DNA of 64,000 nucleotides. Source: Bacillus thuringiensis (lineage in GTDB: Bacteria > Bacillota > Bacilli > Bacillales > Bacillaceae_G). Shown here one piece after another: positions 1 to 9,060 of the stretch. The translations under genes and the position numbers were made by a program. Position 1 is the first letter of the stretch, and every line of letters begins with the position of its first letter. A model generated the notes under the pieces. That model worked only from the letters and a program-made list of their open reading frames with translations, ran no database searches and was not told the origin of the DNA. The stretch covers positions 803,501-867,500 of the forward strand of contig NZ_CP155559.1 in assembly GCF_022095615.2 (NCBI RefSeq). Direction: 5' to 3'.

Positions 1-158
1 AACTCTTTTTTAAACTTTGCGTTTGTACCATCACCCATTGAAATGATAGTAATAATGGCGCTAATACCGATAATAATTCCTAGCATCGTTAAGATAGAAC
101 GCATTTTATGAGCAAAGATAGAGGAAAGGGCCATGCGTATATTTTCACTCGTGTTCAA
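1..158 (-). CDS. ABC transporter permease, MacB/FtsX type (5' end only)
   Basis: Only the first 52 codons lie in the window; the rest runs off the left edge. The start is TTG at 158 with GGAGAGG about 6 nt upstream, immediately after the stop of the ATPase gene. The visible residues (NIRMALSSIFAHKMRSIL, then a hydrophobic GIIIGISAIITII stretch) are the typical N-terminal cytoplasmic helix and first membrane segment of MacB-type permeases. It is the last visible gene of a three-gene operon: adaptor, ATPase, permease. The order resembles B. subtilis yknXYZ. Substrate unknown. Confidence 0.85.
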   Translation of the reverse strand, partial: MNTSENIRMALSSIFAHKMRSILTMLGIIIGISAIITIISMGDGTNAKFKKE

Positions 159-160
159 AA

Positions 161-835
161 TTAACCTCTCCAATCTTGGACGATATTTCCGTCACGAATT
201 ACAATTTGACGTGCTGCAGCTTCCCCGATTTCACGGTCATGGGTAATCATAATGATTGTTGAGCCTTGTTTGTTTAATTCGTAAAAGAGGTCCATAATCT
301 GTGTACTTGTTTTCGTATCAAGCGCTCCCGTTGGTTCATCGGCTAAGATGAATTTCGGGTTATTTACGATTGCACGTGCGACTGCGACACGCTGTTTTTG
401 TCCACCTGATAATTCGTTTGGCAGGTGAGTAGCACGATCAGCTAAACCTACTTTTGTTAAAGCGGCTAATGAGCGCTCACGTCTTTCTTTTTTATCAACT
501 CCAGCGTAAATAAGAGGTAGCTCTACATTTTGAAGTGCTGTAAGTCTTGGTAATAACATGAAGTTTTGGAATACGAACCCGATCTCTTTATTACGAACGC
601 GTGCAAGTTCTGTTTCAGACATATTTGAAATATTTTGACCAGCTAGTTCATACGCACCTGTCGTTGGTTTATCTAAGCAACCGATAATGTTCATTAATGT
701 TGATTTACCAGAACCAGATGGTCCCATAATAGAAGTGAATTCTCCCTGGTTCAGTGTTACGTCAATGCCGTGTAATATTTGTACGGATTCTGCACCATTT
801 TGGAAAGATTTCGTGATGCCTTTTAAGTTAATCAT
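161..835 (-). CDS. ABC transporter ATP-binding protein, MacB/LolD family (YknY-like)
   Basis: The 224-residue ATPase has Walker [10 protein letters not shown] at residues 38-46, signature LSGGQ at 142-146, Walker B ILADEP at 163-168 and an H-loop near residue 199. The GAL after DEPT and the overall length fit the MacB/LolD/SalX subfamily, which partners FtsX-type permeases. It overlaps the adaptor gene by 4 nt and is followed 2 nt later by the permease, so the three are translated as one unit. It should energise export of a peptide, toxin or lipophilic drug; the substrate cannot be told from sequence. Confidence 0.93.
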   Translation of the reverse strand: MINLKGITKSFQNGAESVQILHGIDVTLNQGEFTSIMGPSGSGKSTLMNIIGCLDKPTTGAYELAGQNISNMSETELARVRNKEIGFVFQNFMLLPRLTALQNVELPLIYAGVDKKERRERSLAALTKVGLADRATHLPNELSGGQKQRVAVARAIVNNPKFILADEPTGALDTKTSTQIMDLFYELNKQGSTIIMITHDREIGEAAARQIVIRDGNIVQDWRG

Positions 836-1935
836 TCAACGACAACCTCCATACCATCTTTTAAGTCTTTTTCAGGTTTAGAGATAATTTGTTCTCCTTT
901 TTTCACTCCAGAAACTTTTGCTTCGCTATCAGTCTCGAATTCGACAGTAACCGCTTGTTCTTTCGCTTTCCCGTCTTTTACAACGAAGACAACATTTTTG
1001 TCACCTTTTTTCACGATGCTGCTTTTCGGAACAATTGTACCAGTTGCTTCGCCAGATTTACTTGTTACGTATACGTGGAATCCGTTTTGTAATTCTTCAC
1101 TATTATCTAATGTGACAGTGAACTGATAGTTAGAAACAGTTTTATTTTCATCCATGCTCTTTAATGGTGTAGACCCGATTTCTGTTACTTTTCCTGTCCA
1201 AGTCTTACCAGCGACAGTTTTTGAAGAAACAGTTACTTCTTGCCCAACTTTCATACTAGCAAGCTCATATTCAGAAAGTTGACCTTTTACTTTAAATGGA
1301 CCAGCGTGACGAAGTGTAATACCGCTCATACCTGTTTTTTCATCAGCAGTTTTTACGATGTCATCAATTACGCCATCAGTAGGGCTCGTTACAGAAAGTG
1401 TGTTTACTTTCTCTTTTGCTGCTTTAATCATTTCATCAGATTTTTCAACTTCAAACTTTTTCATTTCAATTTGTGATTCTAATTGTTGTACTTCGATTTC
1501 TGATGCCTTTAATGCTTCAGCAGGAAGGCCTGCATTTTTATCTTTTTGTAATTTTTGTTTCGCTGTATCAATTTGTTTTTGTAACAATGTTACTTCTTTT
1601 TGTGCGATTTTCTTTTGCATTTCTGCTTCCGTTACACCTTGTTTCGCAGTAGGGTCATTATATTTAAACAGGAGTTGCCCTTTTTTTACTTCATCACCTT
1701 TTTTTACAGCTAATTCATACGTACCTTTTGTTGGATCAAATGAAATTGTTTCGATGCCGTTTGGAATGACTTCACCGCCAAATTTTTGCGCGTTTTCAAT
1801 TTGTTTTTCTGTTACTTTATATCCGCTATATGCCATTGCTACTTCTGAACTACCGCCAGCAAATGCAAAATATGATCCAGCTGCAATACCGATTGCTACT
1901 ACACTAGTAATTAACACTTTATTTTTCTTCTTCAT
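832..1935 (-). CDS. Efflux adaptor protein, HlyD/MacA family (YknX-like)
   Basis: This 367-residue protein has an N-terminal membrane anchor (residues 8-27), a lipoyl-like beta domain, a lysine- and glutamine-rich alpha-helical hairpin at about 100-185 typical of membrane fusion adaptors, and a beta-barrel C-terminal part. The start ATG is preceded by AAAGGTGA. It is the first gene of the adaptor-ATPase-permease operon. In Gram-positives such adaptors link an ABC exporter to the outside of the membrane; B. subtilis YknWXYZ protects against the SdpC toxin, but no yknW-like gene is visible here. Upstream lies a strong promoter with a repeated-hexamer operator. Confidence 0.9.
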   Translation of the reverse strand: MKKKNKVLITSVVAIGIAAGSYFAFAGGSSEVAMAYSGYKVTEKQIENAQKFGGEVIPNGIETISFDPTKGTYELAVKKGDEVKKGQLLFKYNDPTAKQGVTEAEMQKKIAQKEVTLLQKQIDTAKQKLQKDKNAGLPAEALKASEIEVQQLESQIEMKKFEVEKSDEMIKAAKEKVNTLSVTSPTDGVIDDIVKTADEKTGMSGITLRHAGPFKVKGQLSEYELASMKVGQEVTVSSKTVAGKTWTGKVTEIGSTPLKSMDENKTVSNYQFTVTLDNSEELQNGFHVYVTSKSGEATGTIVPKSSIVKKGDKNVVFVVKDGKAKEQAVTVEFETDSEAKVSGVKKGEQIISKPEKDLKDGMEVVVE

Positions 1936-1974
1936 CTATTTATCACCTTTTCGTTCGTTTTAGTATCTACATTA

Positions 1975-2002
1975 AGTATAAAAGAGGTGAAGAATCTGAC
2001 AA
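1975..2002 (-). promoter_or_regulatory. Promoter of the adaptor-ATPase-permease operon
   Basis: On the minus strand: -35 TTGTCA (1997-2002), 16-nt spacer, -10 TATACT (1975-1980), about 40 nt ahead of the start codon. Hexamer repeats begin 10 bp upstream of the -35, the position expected for an activator. Confidence 0.6.
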
Positions 2003-2012
2003 ATCGTTTTAG

Positions 2013-2082
2013 CTTACAATAACCTTACAGTTTTGTAAGGTATGAATATGTAAATGTAAGGTAGAGCTTGTCCAAGTGTAAG
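2013..2082. promoter_or_regulatory. Phased CTTACA/TGTAAG hexamer array (putative response-regulator site)
   Basis: Five copies of CTTACA or its complement TGTAAG lie at 2013, 2024, 2034, 2055 and 2077; a sixth CTTACA is at 2109-2114. Spacings of 11, 21 and 22 bp are close to whole helical turns. Direct hexamers at 11-bp period upstream of a -35 are the usual binding pattern of OmpR/PhoB-family response regulators. The regulator is not identified. Confidence 0.45.
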
Positions 2083-2146
2083 CAAATGAATTGACTCGTC
2101 GTTTCTTTCTTACAATAATATTGTATGAAGGAGAGGAGGAGGCAAG

Positions 2147-2881
2147 GTGGAAGCTTATTTTAGTGCGCATCCATTAAAACCATTTATTCCATACTCAAGG
2201 CAACATGTCCTTATATTATTTATTATGTTGGTGGGGATATTTTTTCTGTATCAATATCAAGATTTATTGCGTCAAAGTGAGTGGAATATAACGGTTCGAT
2301 ATGCGATTGCATTTTTATTTATAGGAAGTGAAATTGGACTTCATATGTGGGAGTGGAAAGCAGGGATTTTTGAGCTAGCCACTTCATTGCCATTCGAGTT
2401 GTGTACGATTAGTTTGTTGTTAGCATCGATTATGGTTGTAACGAAAAGTTACCGCATATATGAAATTGTATTTTTCACAGGGATCATCGGTGCATCACAA
2501 GCTATTTTAACGCCGAACGTGCAATATGCTTTTCCGCATTTTCGTTTCATTGAATATTTTATCGCACATGTATTGCTTATTTGGGCACCACTCTTTATGA
2601 CATGGGTGGAAGGATATCGTCCAACAGTACAATCTATTAAACGTACAATGATATTTTTAAACATATTGATTCCGATTGTTTCGTTTGTAAATTACAAAAC
2701 AGGTGGTAATTATATGTTTTTAGCTCATAAGCTAGAAACAGCTTCATTACTCGATATGTTAGGGCCACACCCTTACTATATTATTTCATTAGAAATAGCT
2801 GCGCTTATTGGATGTTTTATTTTGTATATGCCATTTGTGAAAAGAGAAGGGCATGCGCATAAAGAATCACTAGGATCATAA
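2147..2881 (+). CDS. TIGR02206/YwaF family integral membrane protein
   Basis: A 244-residue protein with about seven hydrophobic segments and the pattern of the YwaF/TIGR02206 (TMEM164-related) family, including a loop with GPHPYY. The GTG start at 2147 has GGAGAGGAGG just upstream. Family function is poorly known. It stands alone: divergent from the efflux operon and closed by its own terminator. A possible -35 TTGACT lies at 2091-2096 but the -10 is unclear. Confidence 0.85.
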   Translation: MEAYFSAHPLKPFIPYSRQHVLILFIMLVGIFFLYQYQDLLRQSEWNITVRYAIAFLFIGSEIGLHMWEWKAGIFELATSLPFELCTISLLLASIMVVTKSYRIYEIVFFTGIIGASQAILTPNVQYAFPHFRFIEYFIAHVLLIWAPLFMTWVEGYRPTVQSIKRTMIFLNILIPIVSFVNYKTGGNYMFLAHKLETASLLDMLGPHPYYIISLEIAALIGCFILYMPFVKREGHAHKESLGS

Positions 2882-2895
2882 CCTAGTGATTTTTT
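2865..2895 (+). terminator. Rho-independent terminator
   Basis: Stem AATCACTAGG / CCTAGTGATT with a 7-nt loop, followed by a T run. It overlaps the last codons of the YwaF-like gene and separates it from the permeases. Confidence 0.85.
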
Positions 2896-2969
2896 CATAT
2901 AAACATTTACAATTCAGAAAATTAAGAATAAAATTAGGGGGTAAATTATATAGAGAGAGAAGGGAAAAC

Positions 2970-3836
2970 GTGGTCAAAAAAGTTTTTCTGAATGGGATGG
3001 AAGTGACGGTTCAATTTCTTATTTCGATTTTGGGTATTATTTGTTTAGGGGCACTGCCGAAATTATTTTATGGATTTGAGCTGCATGCATCAAGGTACAT
3101 ACAGAGTTTAAAAGAAGTGTTTGTGAACTTAATGGATATTTCCAATTTGCAATATGTGAGAGGTAAATTTTTATTTCCGCAGCTGTTCGTCCATTATAAA
3201 GAAACGATTATTATTTTTTTAGCTGCTTTTTTTATTTCATTATTTGTAGCATTTTGTATTGTTTATGTAATTATGAGTAGTTCACCGCGTATACAACATC
3301 GAATTAAATCATTTCTTATCTTCCTAGAATCCATTCCAGATATCCTTCTTATTTTAGTATCACAAATTTTAGTTGTATGTTTTTTTAAACAAACAGGTTT
3401 TTTACCTTTTCAAATTGCTTCAATTGGAGGCGAGTCGATTAGGGGGTTGCCAATATTGTGTTTGAGCATCCCGACTACGATTATGTTTGTAAAAATGGTA
3501 GTGCTTCGTTTTGAAAATGAACTAGAAAAAGATTATGTACTATTTGCTAAGGCGAAAGGGCTGGGGCGCTTTCATATTTTAAATCGTCATATTTTACGAA
3601 ATGTGTTGCTTAGTACATTATTCTTTGCGAAAACGAATATCTTTTTTATGTTATCTAATTTATATATTATAGAATGGATTTTTAATACGGGTGGTATTTT
3701 TATGTTTTTGAAATCGTATTTCGGTATTAGAGTTGAGGTTTTCATCGTTAGTGTGCTTCTTATATATATTCCGATTTTTATTTTATTTAAATTGTTTCAT
3801 TATCTCATTCCGGCTGCGATGAAGGAGCGATTATAA
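2970..3836 (+). CDS. ABC transporter permease, OppB/DppB type
   Basis: The 288-residue membrane protein carries the binding-protein-dependent transport domain, with an EAA-type loop (LFAKAKGLGRFHIL) in the C-terminal half that docks an ATPase. I chose GTG at 2970, preceded by AAGGGA; an in-frame start at 2886 would lie inside the upstream terminator and has no binding site. It is paired with the next gene one nucleotide downstream. Unusually, no substrate-binding protein or ATPase gene lies beside it, so it must borrow subunits encoded elsewhere. The first third is divergent from typical OppB. Confidence 0.82.
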   Translation: MVKKVFLNGMEVTVQFLISILGIICLGALPKLFYGFELHASRYIQSLKEVFVNLMDISNLQYVRGKFLFPQLFVHYKETIIIFLAAFFISLFVAFCIVYVIMSSSPRIQHRIKSFLIFLESIPDILLILVSQILVVCFFKQTGFLPFQIASIGGESIRGLPILCLSIPTTIMFVKMVVLRFENELEKDYVLFAKAKGLGRFHILNRHILRNVLLSTLFFAKTNIFFMLSNLYIIEWIFNTGGIFMFLKSYFGIRVEVFIVSVLLIYIPIFILFKLFHYLIPAAMKERL

Positions 3837-3837
3837 T

Positions 3838-4842
3838 ATGTGGACGTATATAAAACGTGATAAAAGATTTTGGATAAGCATTGGGTTTCTTCTCCTATTA
3901 GTTCTTTTGAGCATCGGAAATACGTTATGGAATGATGGACATATTAGACAAGTTACATTGCAATATGATGCGGATGAAAATCCACAAGTGCCACCGTTTC
4001 CACCTTCATTACAATTTTTACTCGGGACAGACCGGAAAGGGTATGACCTGTTACATTTAGTCATTGAGGGCGCGAAGTGGACGATTGGTATATCTATTTT
4101 AATTGCGGCACTTAGAATGGTAATAGGTGTGTTTTTCGGTGTCGTACTCGGAACGTATATAAAAAGAGGATTTTCAAAAATTGAGGCTTTCTTTGATAGT
4201 TTTACAGTTATTCCGACAGTTATGATTGCGTATTTTTTTCTTCAATCTGCAAATGCATTTGGAAGCGGAGAGGAGACAACAACCTTTTTTGAAAGGGCTT
4301 CGTTTCAAGTGGTATTACTTGTACTGCTTGTAATGCCAGTTATTGCACTGTATGTGGCGAAGGAAGTTCGTAAATTGCGAACGGAAGAATTTGTTGATGC
4401 CGCGCGCATATTAGGTGGATCGAGAAGACATATTGTTATAAAACATATTTTTCCGCATCTCTATATGCCGTTTATACTCGTATTTCTTCAGCAGTTTACG
4501 CAGACTCTTACTATTTTACTGCACTTAGGATTACTTGAAGTGTTCTTTGGTGGGACTGTAATGTTTGGTGGACAAATAAAAGAGGTGGAATCTTATACGC
4601 ATGAATGGTCAGGTTTAATTGGAGTATACTTTAGGTCATTAACAGTGCATCCATGGATTCCTCTCGTTCCCATTACATTTTTTGGACTTACTATTTTTTC
4701 AGGAAATATGATTGTAAAAAGTATAGAAGAGGCGATGATGAAAGTAAGGTTAGGGGGAGAGATGAAGAAGGACGTTGTAGAAGAGGAACAACCTGCTGTG
4801 CAGTCAAAAGAAGAGCTGTTTACGTTTAAACATACGATGTGA
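3838..4842 (+). CDS. ABC transporter permease, OppC/DppC type
   Basis: This 334-residue protein has the OppC hallmark LLGTDRKGYDLL at about residues 61-72, about six membrane segments and an EAA-type loop (FVDAARILGGSRRHIV). It follows the OppB-like gene with a one-base gap and is closed by a terminator. The C-terminal tail of about 30 charged residues extends past the last helix. The pair probably forms one heterodimeric pore for peptides or nickel-like ligands; specificity cannot be assigned. Confidence 0.85.
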   Translation: MWTYIKRDKRFWISIGFLLLLVLLSIGNTLWNDGHIRQVTLQYDADENPQVPPFPPSLQFLLGTDRKGYDLLHLVIEGAKWTIGISILIAALRMVIGVFFGVVLGTYIKRGFSKIEAFFDSFTVIPTVMIAYFFLQSANAFGSGEETTTFFERASFQVVLLVLLVMPVIALYVAKEVRKLRTEEFVDAARILGGSRRHIVIKHIFPHLYMPFILVFLQQFTQTLTILLHLGLLEVFFGGTVMFGGQIKEVESYTHEWSGLIGVYFRSLTVHPWIPLVPITFFGLTIFSGNMIVKSIEEAMMKVRLGGEMKKDVVEEEQPAVQSKEELFTFKHTM

Positions 4843-4870
4843 AGAACCTAGGAAACTAGGTTCTTTTTTA
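4842..4870 (+). terminator. Rho-independent terminator
   Basis: Stem AAGAACCTAG / CTAGGTTCTT with a GAAA loop and a T run, starting at the stop codon of the OppC-like gene. Confidence 0.88.
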
Positions 4871-4982
4871 GTTTGCTATATTACAATAACGTAAGGGAGC
4901 TGTAATGAAAATCGATAGGGAGAACATCTTTTTTCGTATACACTCATGTATAGAGAAATGCGAGAGCGGGTGAAGGTATACG

Positions 4983-6905
4983 ATGGATTTTTTTGAAGTA
5001 TCAAAACGTAGTATAAAACGAAATGTGAAAGATTATTTTCTATACTTTATTTCATTAGTAGGCAGCATTATTATTTATTTTACATTCGTATCGATTAAAC
5101 GAAATGAAAGTGTAGTAGCTCTTTTAAAAGAATCGGATAAGGTGGAAACGACATTTACGTTTGCACAAATATTGTTGATTATCTTTTTGACGATATTTAT
5201 TTTTTATTGTAATAGTTTCTTTTTACGAAAGAAGAAAAAAGAAATTGCGCTATACAATTTATTAGGTATTCGTAAAGAAGAAATTGCGAAATTACTCTTT
5301 TATGAAACATTATTGGTTGGGGCTGCGGCAAGTGTGTTAGGTATTCTTTCTGGTTTATTTATAGCGAATATGTGCGCGGGGCTTCTTGTGAAGTTAATGG
5401 GAAGTGCGTTTACTTTTACATTTACAGTTTCATTTTCATCTATCGTAGAAGTTCTTATAACGATAGGTGCAATTTTCTTTATTGCATCATGGAAAAGTAA
5501 AAAGTTAATTTATGATCATCGTTTAGTTGAATTATTGTACGGTGAAAACCAGAAAGAAGAGGCGCCTACTTATTCAAGTAAGAAAGCGAAAAGTGCAATT
5601 GTATTACTTTGCGCAGGATATATGGTGGCATTTTCTACTTTGATTTTTGGAGTAGTGATGTTGCTTCTTACAGGATTAGTTATTTTTGGATTAATTGTAA
5701 AAGGTACGTTTTTATTATTTGAGCAGTATACTGTGAAATCACTGCATAAAGTAAAAGAAGATAAGAAGAAATATTGGAATGGAACGAACATTTTATCAAT
5801 TTCTTCATTGTTCTTTAGAATAAAAGGAAATGTAAAGATGCTTGCGTTATTATCTTTATTAAGTGCGGTAACGTTATGCACAATTGGTATGAGTTCTAGT
5901 ATGTATTATGGAGCGAAGAAAACGGCTGCACTTATGAATCCGGTTAGTTATGAGTATGTAACAACTGGGAATGAATTAGATAAGAAGGTTAAAGAAGAGA
6001 TTCAAAAACATGCGGGAGTCATCAAGGGTGAAACAAAGGTAGATTTGTTTTCAGTGCAAGTAAATATGGATGGTTCGAGTATGTTAACAGGGTATTTAAT
6101 AAGTGACGGTAATGTACAAATTATAAAAGAGTCGGATTATAATAAATCAGCTTCTATGTTAGGAAATAAGAAAGCTGTCCTCGGTTCTGAAAAGGAAGTT
6201 GTTTTATTGGATCCTTATAAGTCATATAATATCGAAAAAAATTCGCTTGATGGAAATAACGTGTCTTTAAAAGGAATCGGGAGTGACGTAACAATTGTAA
6301 ATCATCGTGAGGAAACAATTGTTAGTGCAAAACTTGCGCCAATTGGACTTGTTGTTCAAGATTCTTTATTTAATAAGTTGCAGCAAGGAAATATCGTTTC
6401 AAAGGTAAGTGGATTTATCGTTGAAGGAAACGGTAGTGGAGAGCTAACAGAAAAAATAGGAGCTATTATTCCGAAAGAAGCGAAATTCCAATCATTTGAG
6501 AAGACGAATCAATCTGAATTGCAAGATGGTGCAGTGTTATTATTTGCAAGTGTATTTTTAGGGATCGTCTTTATCCTTGCAACAGGTTGTATTTTATACT
6601 TTAAACAAATAACAGAAGCGATGGCAGAGCGACCAACATACGGAATGTTAAAGAAAATGGGACTAACAAAAAAAGAAGCGACGGAGACTGTAAGAAAGCA
6701 GGTAGGAGCGATTTTCTTAGCTCCATTATTGCTTGCGATATGTCATACATTCTTTGCGTTTTTAAGTTTGATGGGCTTTGCGGGAATGTTTGAATATAGT
6801 CTTCCTTTACTCGGTAGTATAGGAGTATATATCATGATCTACTTTGGTTACTATATGTTAACGGTTCGTTCGTACACAAATACTGTATTTAATGATAGAA
6901 GATAA
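4983..6905 (+). CDS. FtsX-like ABC permease, BceB family, without adjacent ATPase
   Basis: The 640-residue protein begins with a short cytoplasmic stretch (FFEVSKRSIKRNVKDY) and has about ten membrane segments with a large extracytoplasmic domain at about residues 310-510, the layout of BceB/VraG permeases that sense and remove peptide antibiotics. Such permeases normally sit next to a BceA ATPase and often a two-component system; none is present on either side. The gene is monocistronic, flanked by terminators. The 10-mer TTACAATAAC upstream (4881-4890) also occurs in the operator array at 2014-2023. Confidence 0.85.
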   Translation: MDFFEVSKRSIKRNVKDYFLYFISLVGSIIIYFTFVSIKRNESVVALLKESDKVETTFTFAQILLIIFLTIFIFYCNSFFLRKKKKEIALYNLLGIRKEEIAKLLFYETLLVGAAASVLGILSGLFIANMCAGLLVKLMGSAFTFTFTVSFSSIVEVLITIGAIFFIASWKSKKLIYDHRLVELLYGENQKEEAPTYSSKKAKSAIVLLCAGYMVAFSTLIFGVVMLLLTGLVIFGLIVKGTFLLFEQYTVKSLHKVKEDKKKYWNGTNILSISSLFFRIKGNVKMLALLSLLSAVTLCTIGMSSSMYYGAKKTAALMNPVSYEYVTTGNELDKKVKEEIQKHAGVIKGETKVDLFSVQVNMDGSSMLTGYLISDGNVQIIKESDYNKSASMLGNKKAVLGSEKEVVLLDPYKSYNIEKNSLDGNNVSLKGIGSDVTIVNHREETIVSAKLAPIGLVVQDSLFNKLQQGNIVSKVSGFIVEGNGSGELTEKIGAIIPKEAKFQSFEKTNQSELQDGAVLLFASVFLGIVFILATGCILYFKQITEAMAERPTYGMLKKMGLTKKEATETVRKQVGAIFLAPLLLAICHTFFAFLSLMGFAGMFEYSLPLLGSIGVYIMIYFGYYMLTVRSYTNTVFNDRR

Positions 6906-6906
6906 A

Positions 6907-6945
6907 AAGAAGCAAGCATGTATTTCATGCTTGCTTCTTTTCTTT
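6907..6945. terminator. Bidirectional terminator
   Basis: 14-bp stem AAGAAGCAAGCATG / CATGCTTGCTTCTT with a TATTT loop; T-rich tail on the plus side and A-rich on the other. It serves the convergent BceB-like and brnQ genes. Confidence 0.85.
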
Positions 6946-8260
6946 ATTTTGTAGAAACTTCACCTTCAGCTTCTGTTTGCGGAATAAAGTATCCAATTAT
7001 ACCACCGATGATCGCCGGGATAATCCAGCCAATTCCTAAGTTATAAAAAGGAATGGTGTGTACGATATTAGCAATAAAACTTGGTATCATTTCCACATTA
7101 TCAAGTGCATGAATACAGCTAATAAGGAATGCTGCGATCATTGCTCCGATATAGACAGAAGGTTTACGTTTCGTATATTTATCGATAAATGATACGAAAA
7201 TTAAAATGATCGTAATTGGATATAAAATAATTAATACAGGTAATGTAATTTTGATTAATAAACTTAATCCTAAGTTTGAAATCACGAAGCTAAAAAGACA
7301 AACGTATAGTACGAGCTTCTTATATGAAACATTTGTTAGTACTGTTGCGAAATAGTTGGCGAATGCACTTACAACACCAATTGCTGTCGTTAAACAAGCG
7401 GCTATAATGGCGATACTTAATAAAACATTACCGCTTGTCCCAAAGAAATGGTACATAACAGTAGCTAATAGTTGACCACCGTTTTCGAATTGTCCCAAGT
7501 TGCCGTTTGAAGCGCCGATATAACCGAGTAGGAAATAAACAATTGTTAAGAATAGGGCTGCAATGCTTCCGCAAATAATTGTATATTTTGCAATCGATTT
7601 TTTCTCTTGTATACCGTTTTGGCGAATTGCATTTACAACAATTGTTGATAATACGAGAGCACCAATTGCATCTAACGTTAAGAACCCTTCAAGAAATCCT
7701 TTGAAAAATGGAATTTCTTTATAGTCACCAACAGGTTCTGTGAACGTTCCTGGTGAAAGAATCGCTTTTGTTGCCATAATTGCAATAATTCCAAGTAAAA
7801 TGGGCGTTAATATTTTTCCGATATGATCTACTAATTTTGATGGATTTAATGATAAGAAGTAGACGACTGTAAAGAAAATCGCACTAAAAACTAACATAGA
7901 GTACCATTGGTCTGGGAAAAGTGGTGCAATCCCAATTTCGTAAGATACAGATCCAGTTCGTGGAATAACAAATAGTGGGCCGATTGAAAGATAAATAATG
8001 ATAGCGAATACTGCTGCAAATTTTGGATGAACACGGCTTGCTAAAGTGTTGAAACTACCACCGGCAAGGGCAACAGCGACGATAGCAAGTAAAGATAAAC
8101 CGACGTCTGTAATAATAAATCCTGTAATGGAAATCCACATGTTTTCTCCGGAAGAAAGACCGAGAAGGGGCGGGAAAATCATATTACCAGCACCGAAGAA
8201 AACTGCGAATAGTAATAAACTAATCGAAAGTATTTGCGCTGGTTTTAAAGTTGTACGCAT
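6944..8260 (-). CDS. brnQ: Branched-chain amino acid:cation symporter BrnQ
   Basis: The 438-residue protein starts with the LIVCS-family signature (LFAVFFGAGNMIFPPLLG at about 17-34) and has twelve predicted membrane helices. It imports leucine, isoleucine and valine with Na+ or H+. The start ATG has AGGAGGA upstream. A good sigma-A promoter and a candidate CodY-like box precede it, which would fit control by branched-chain amino acids. Paralogues are common in this group, so this is one of several. Confidence 0.94.
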   Translation of the reverse strand: MRTTLKPAQILSISLLLFAVFFGAGNMIFPPLLGLSSGENMWISITGFIITDVGLSLLAIVAVALAGGSFNTLASRVHPKFAAVFAIIIYLSIGPLFVIPRTGSVSYEIGIAPLFPDQWYSMLVFSAIFFTVVYFLSLNPSKLVDHIGKILTPILLGIIAIMATKAILSPGTFTEPVGDYKEIPFFKGFLEGFLTLDAIGALVLSTIVVNAIRQNGIQEKKSIAKYTIICGSIAALFLTIVYFLLGYIGASNGNLGQFENGGQLLATVMYHFFGTSGNVLLSIAIIAACLTTAIGVVSAFANYFATVLTNVSYKKLVLYVCLFSFVISNLGLSLLIKITLPVLIILYPITIILIFVSFIDKYTKRKPSVYIGAMIAAFLISCIHALDNVEMIPSFIANIVHTIPFYNLGIGWIIPAIIGGIIGYFIPQTEAEGEVSTK

Positions 8261-8327
8261 ATAAAGAAAATCCTCCTAATGAGTGTTTTTGTCGAAAATT
8301 CAAATAATTTGTCGAGTAACTGTTACT

Positions 8328-8376
8328 ATTTTAAAGGTCTGATGACTAGAAAGCAATAGGGAATTTTGAAAATATT
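8328..8376 (-). promoter_or_regulatory. brnQ promoter with candidate CodY-like box
   Basis: Minus strand: -35 TTGCTT (8351-8356), 17-nt spacer, -10 TAAAAT (8328-8333). Just upstream, 8362-8376 reads AATTTTGAAAATATT, which matches the CodY consensus AATTTTCWGAAAATT at 12 of 15 positions. The promoter is well supported; CodY control is inference. Confidence 0.5.
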
Positions 8377-8446
8377 AAAAAATAATACATTAAATCGAAT
8401 AAATATACTATTTATATCTTTAATAGGAAGGATTTAACTTTTAACG

Positions 8447-8480
8447 TAAAAAAAACACATATCGCTAGGATACGTGTGTT
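8447..8480 (-). terminator. Terminator of the cotJ operon
   Basis: Read on the minus strand, stem AACACACGTATC / GATATGTGTT (with a small bulge) is followed by a run of T. It lies directly after cotJC. Confidence 0.7.
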
Positions 8481-9048
8481 AAAAATAAATTTTTCGATCG
8501 CGTTCTTCTTTTAAAATTTCAACAGCTTCTCGGAAACGTTGTGAATGGACAATTTCTCGTTCGCGTAAGAATCGCAAGCTATCATTTATGTCGGGATCGT
8601 CTGATAAATCAATTAGCCATTGATAAGTTGCTCTTGCTTTTTCTTCGGCAGCAATATCTTCATATAAATCTGCGATAGGGTCTCCTTTTGCTTGAATATA
8701 AGTAGCAGTAAAAGGAACGCCACCTGCATTATGGTAAAATAAAGCACTATCATGATTAGCGTACTGTGCGTCCAATCCAGCAGCCTTCATTTGCTCTGGC
8801 GTTGCATCTTTTGTTAATTTATAAATCATTGTCGCAATCATTTCTAAATGTGCGAATTCTTCTGTACCAATGTCGGTTAGTAAGCCGACAACTTTGTCAG
8901 GAATTGTATAACGCTGATTTAAGTAGCGAAGAGCAGCAGCCAGTTCGCCGTCCGCACCGCCATACTGTTCAACTAATAATTTGGCGAGTGCTGGATTACA
9001 AGTACTCACTTTAACTGGATATTGTAATTTCTTTTCATAAATCCACAT
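8479..9048 (-). CDS. cotJC: Spore coat protein CotJC (manganese-catalase-like)
   Basis: This 189-residue protein is a ferritin-like, manganese-catalase-related coat protein. Visible metal-ligand motifs include EFAHLEM at about 64-70 and EEKARATYQWL near 135, plus the late EREIVHSQRF. It is the third gene of the cotJABC order. The products assemble as an inner coat component during sporulation and may protect the spore from peroxide. Transcription should be sigma-E dependent, matching the promoter at 9590-9620. Confidence 0.95.
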   Translation of the reverse strand: MWIYEKKLQYPVKVSTCNPALAKLLVEQYGGADGELAAALRYLNQRYTIPDKVVGLLTDIGTEEFAHLEMIATMIYKLTKDATPEQMKAAGLDAQYANHDSALFYHNAGGVPFTATYIQAKGDPIADLYEDIAAEEKARATYQWLIDLSDDPDINDSLRFLREREIVHSQRFREAVEILKEERDRKIYF

Positions 9049-9060
9049 AGTTTCTCTCCT

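Noticed and set aside
1358..1963. 201-codon open frame on the plus strand opposite the adaptor gene
   Set aside because: No ribosome binding site, cysteine- and phenylalanine-rich nonsense composition, and fully antisense to a well-supported family gene.
2886..2969. 28-residue N-terminal extension of the OppB-like permease
   Set aside because: It would begin inside the upstream terminator and has no binding site; GTG 2970 has one.
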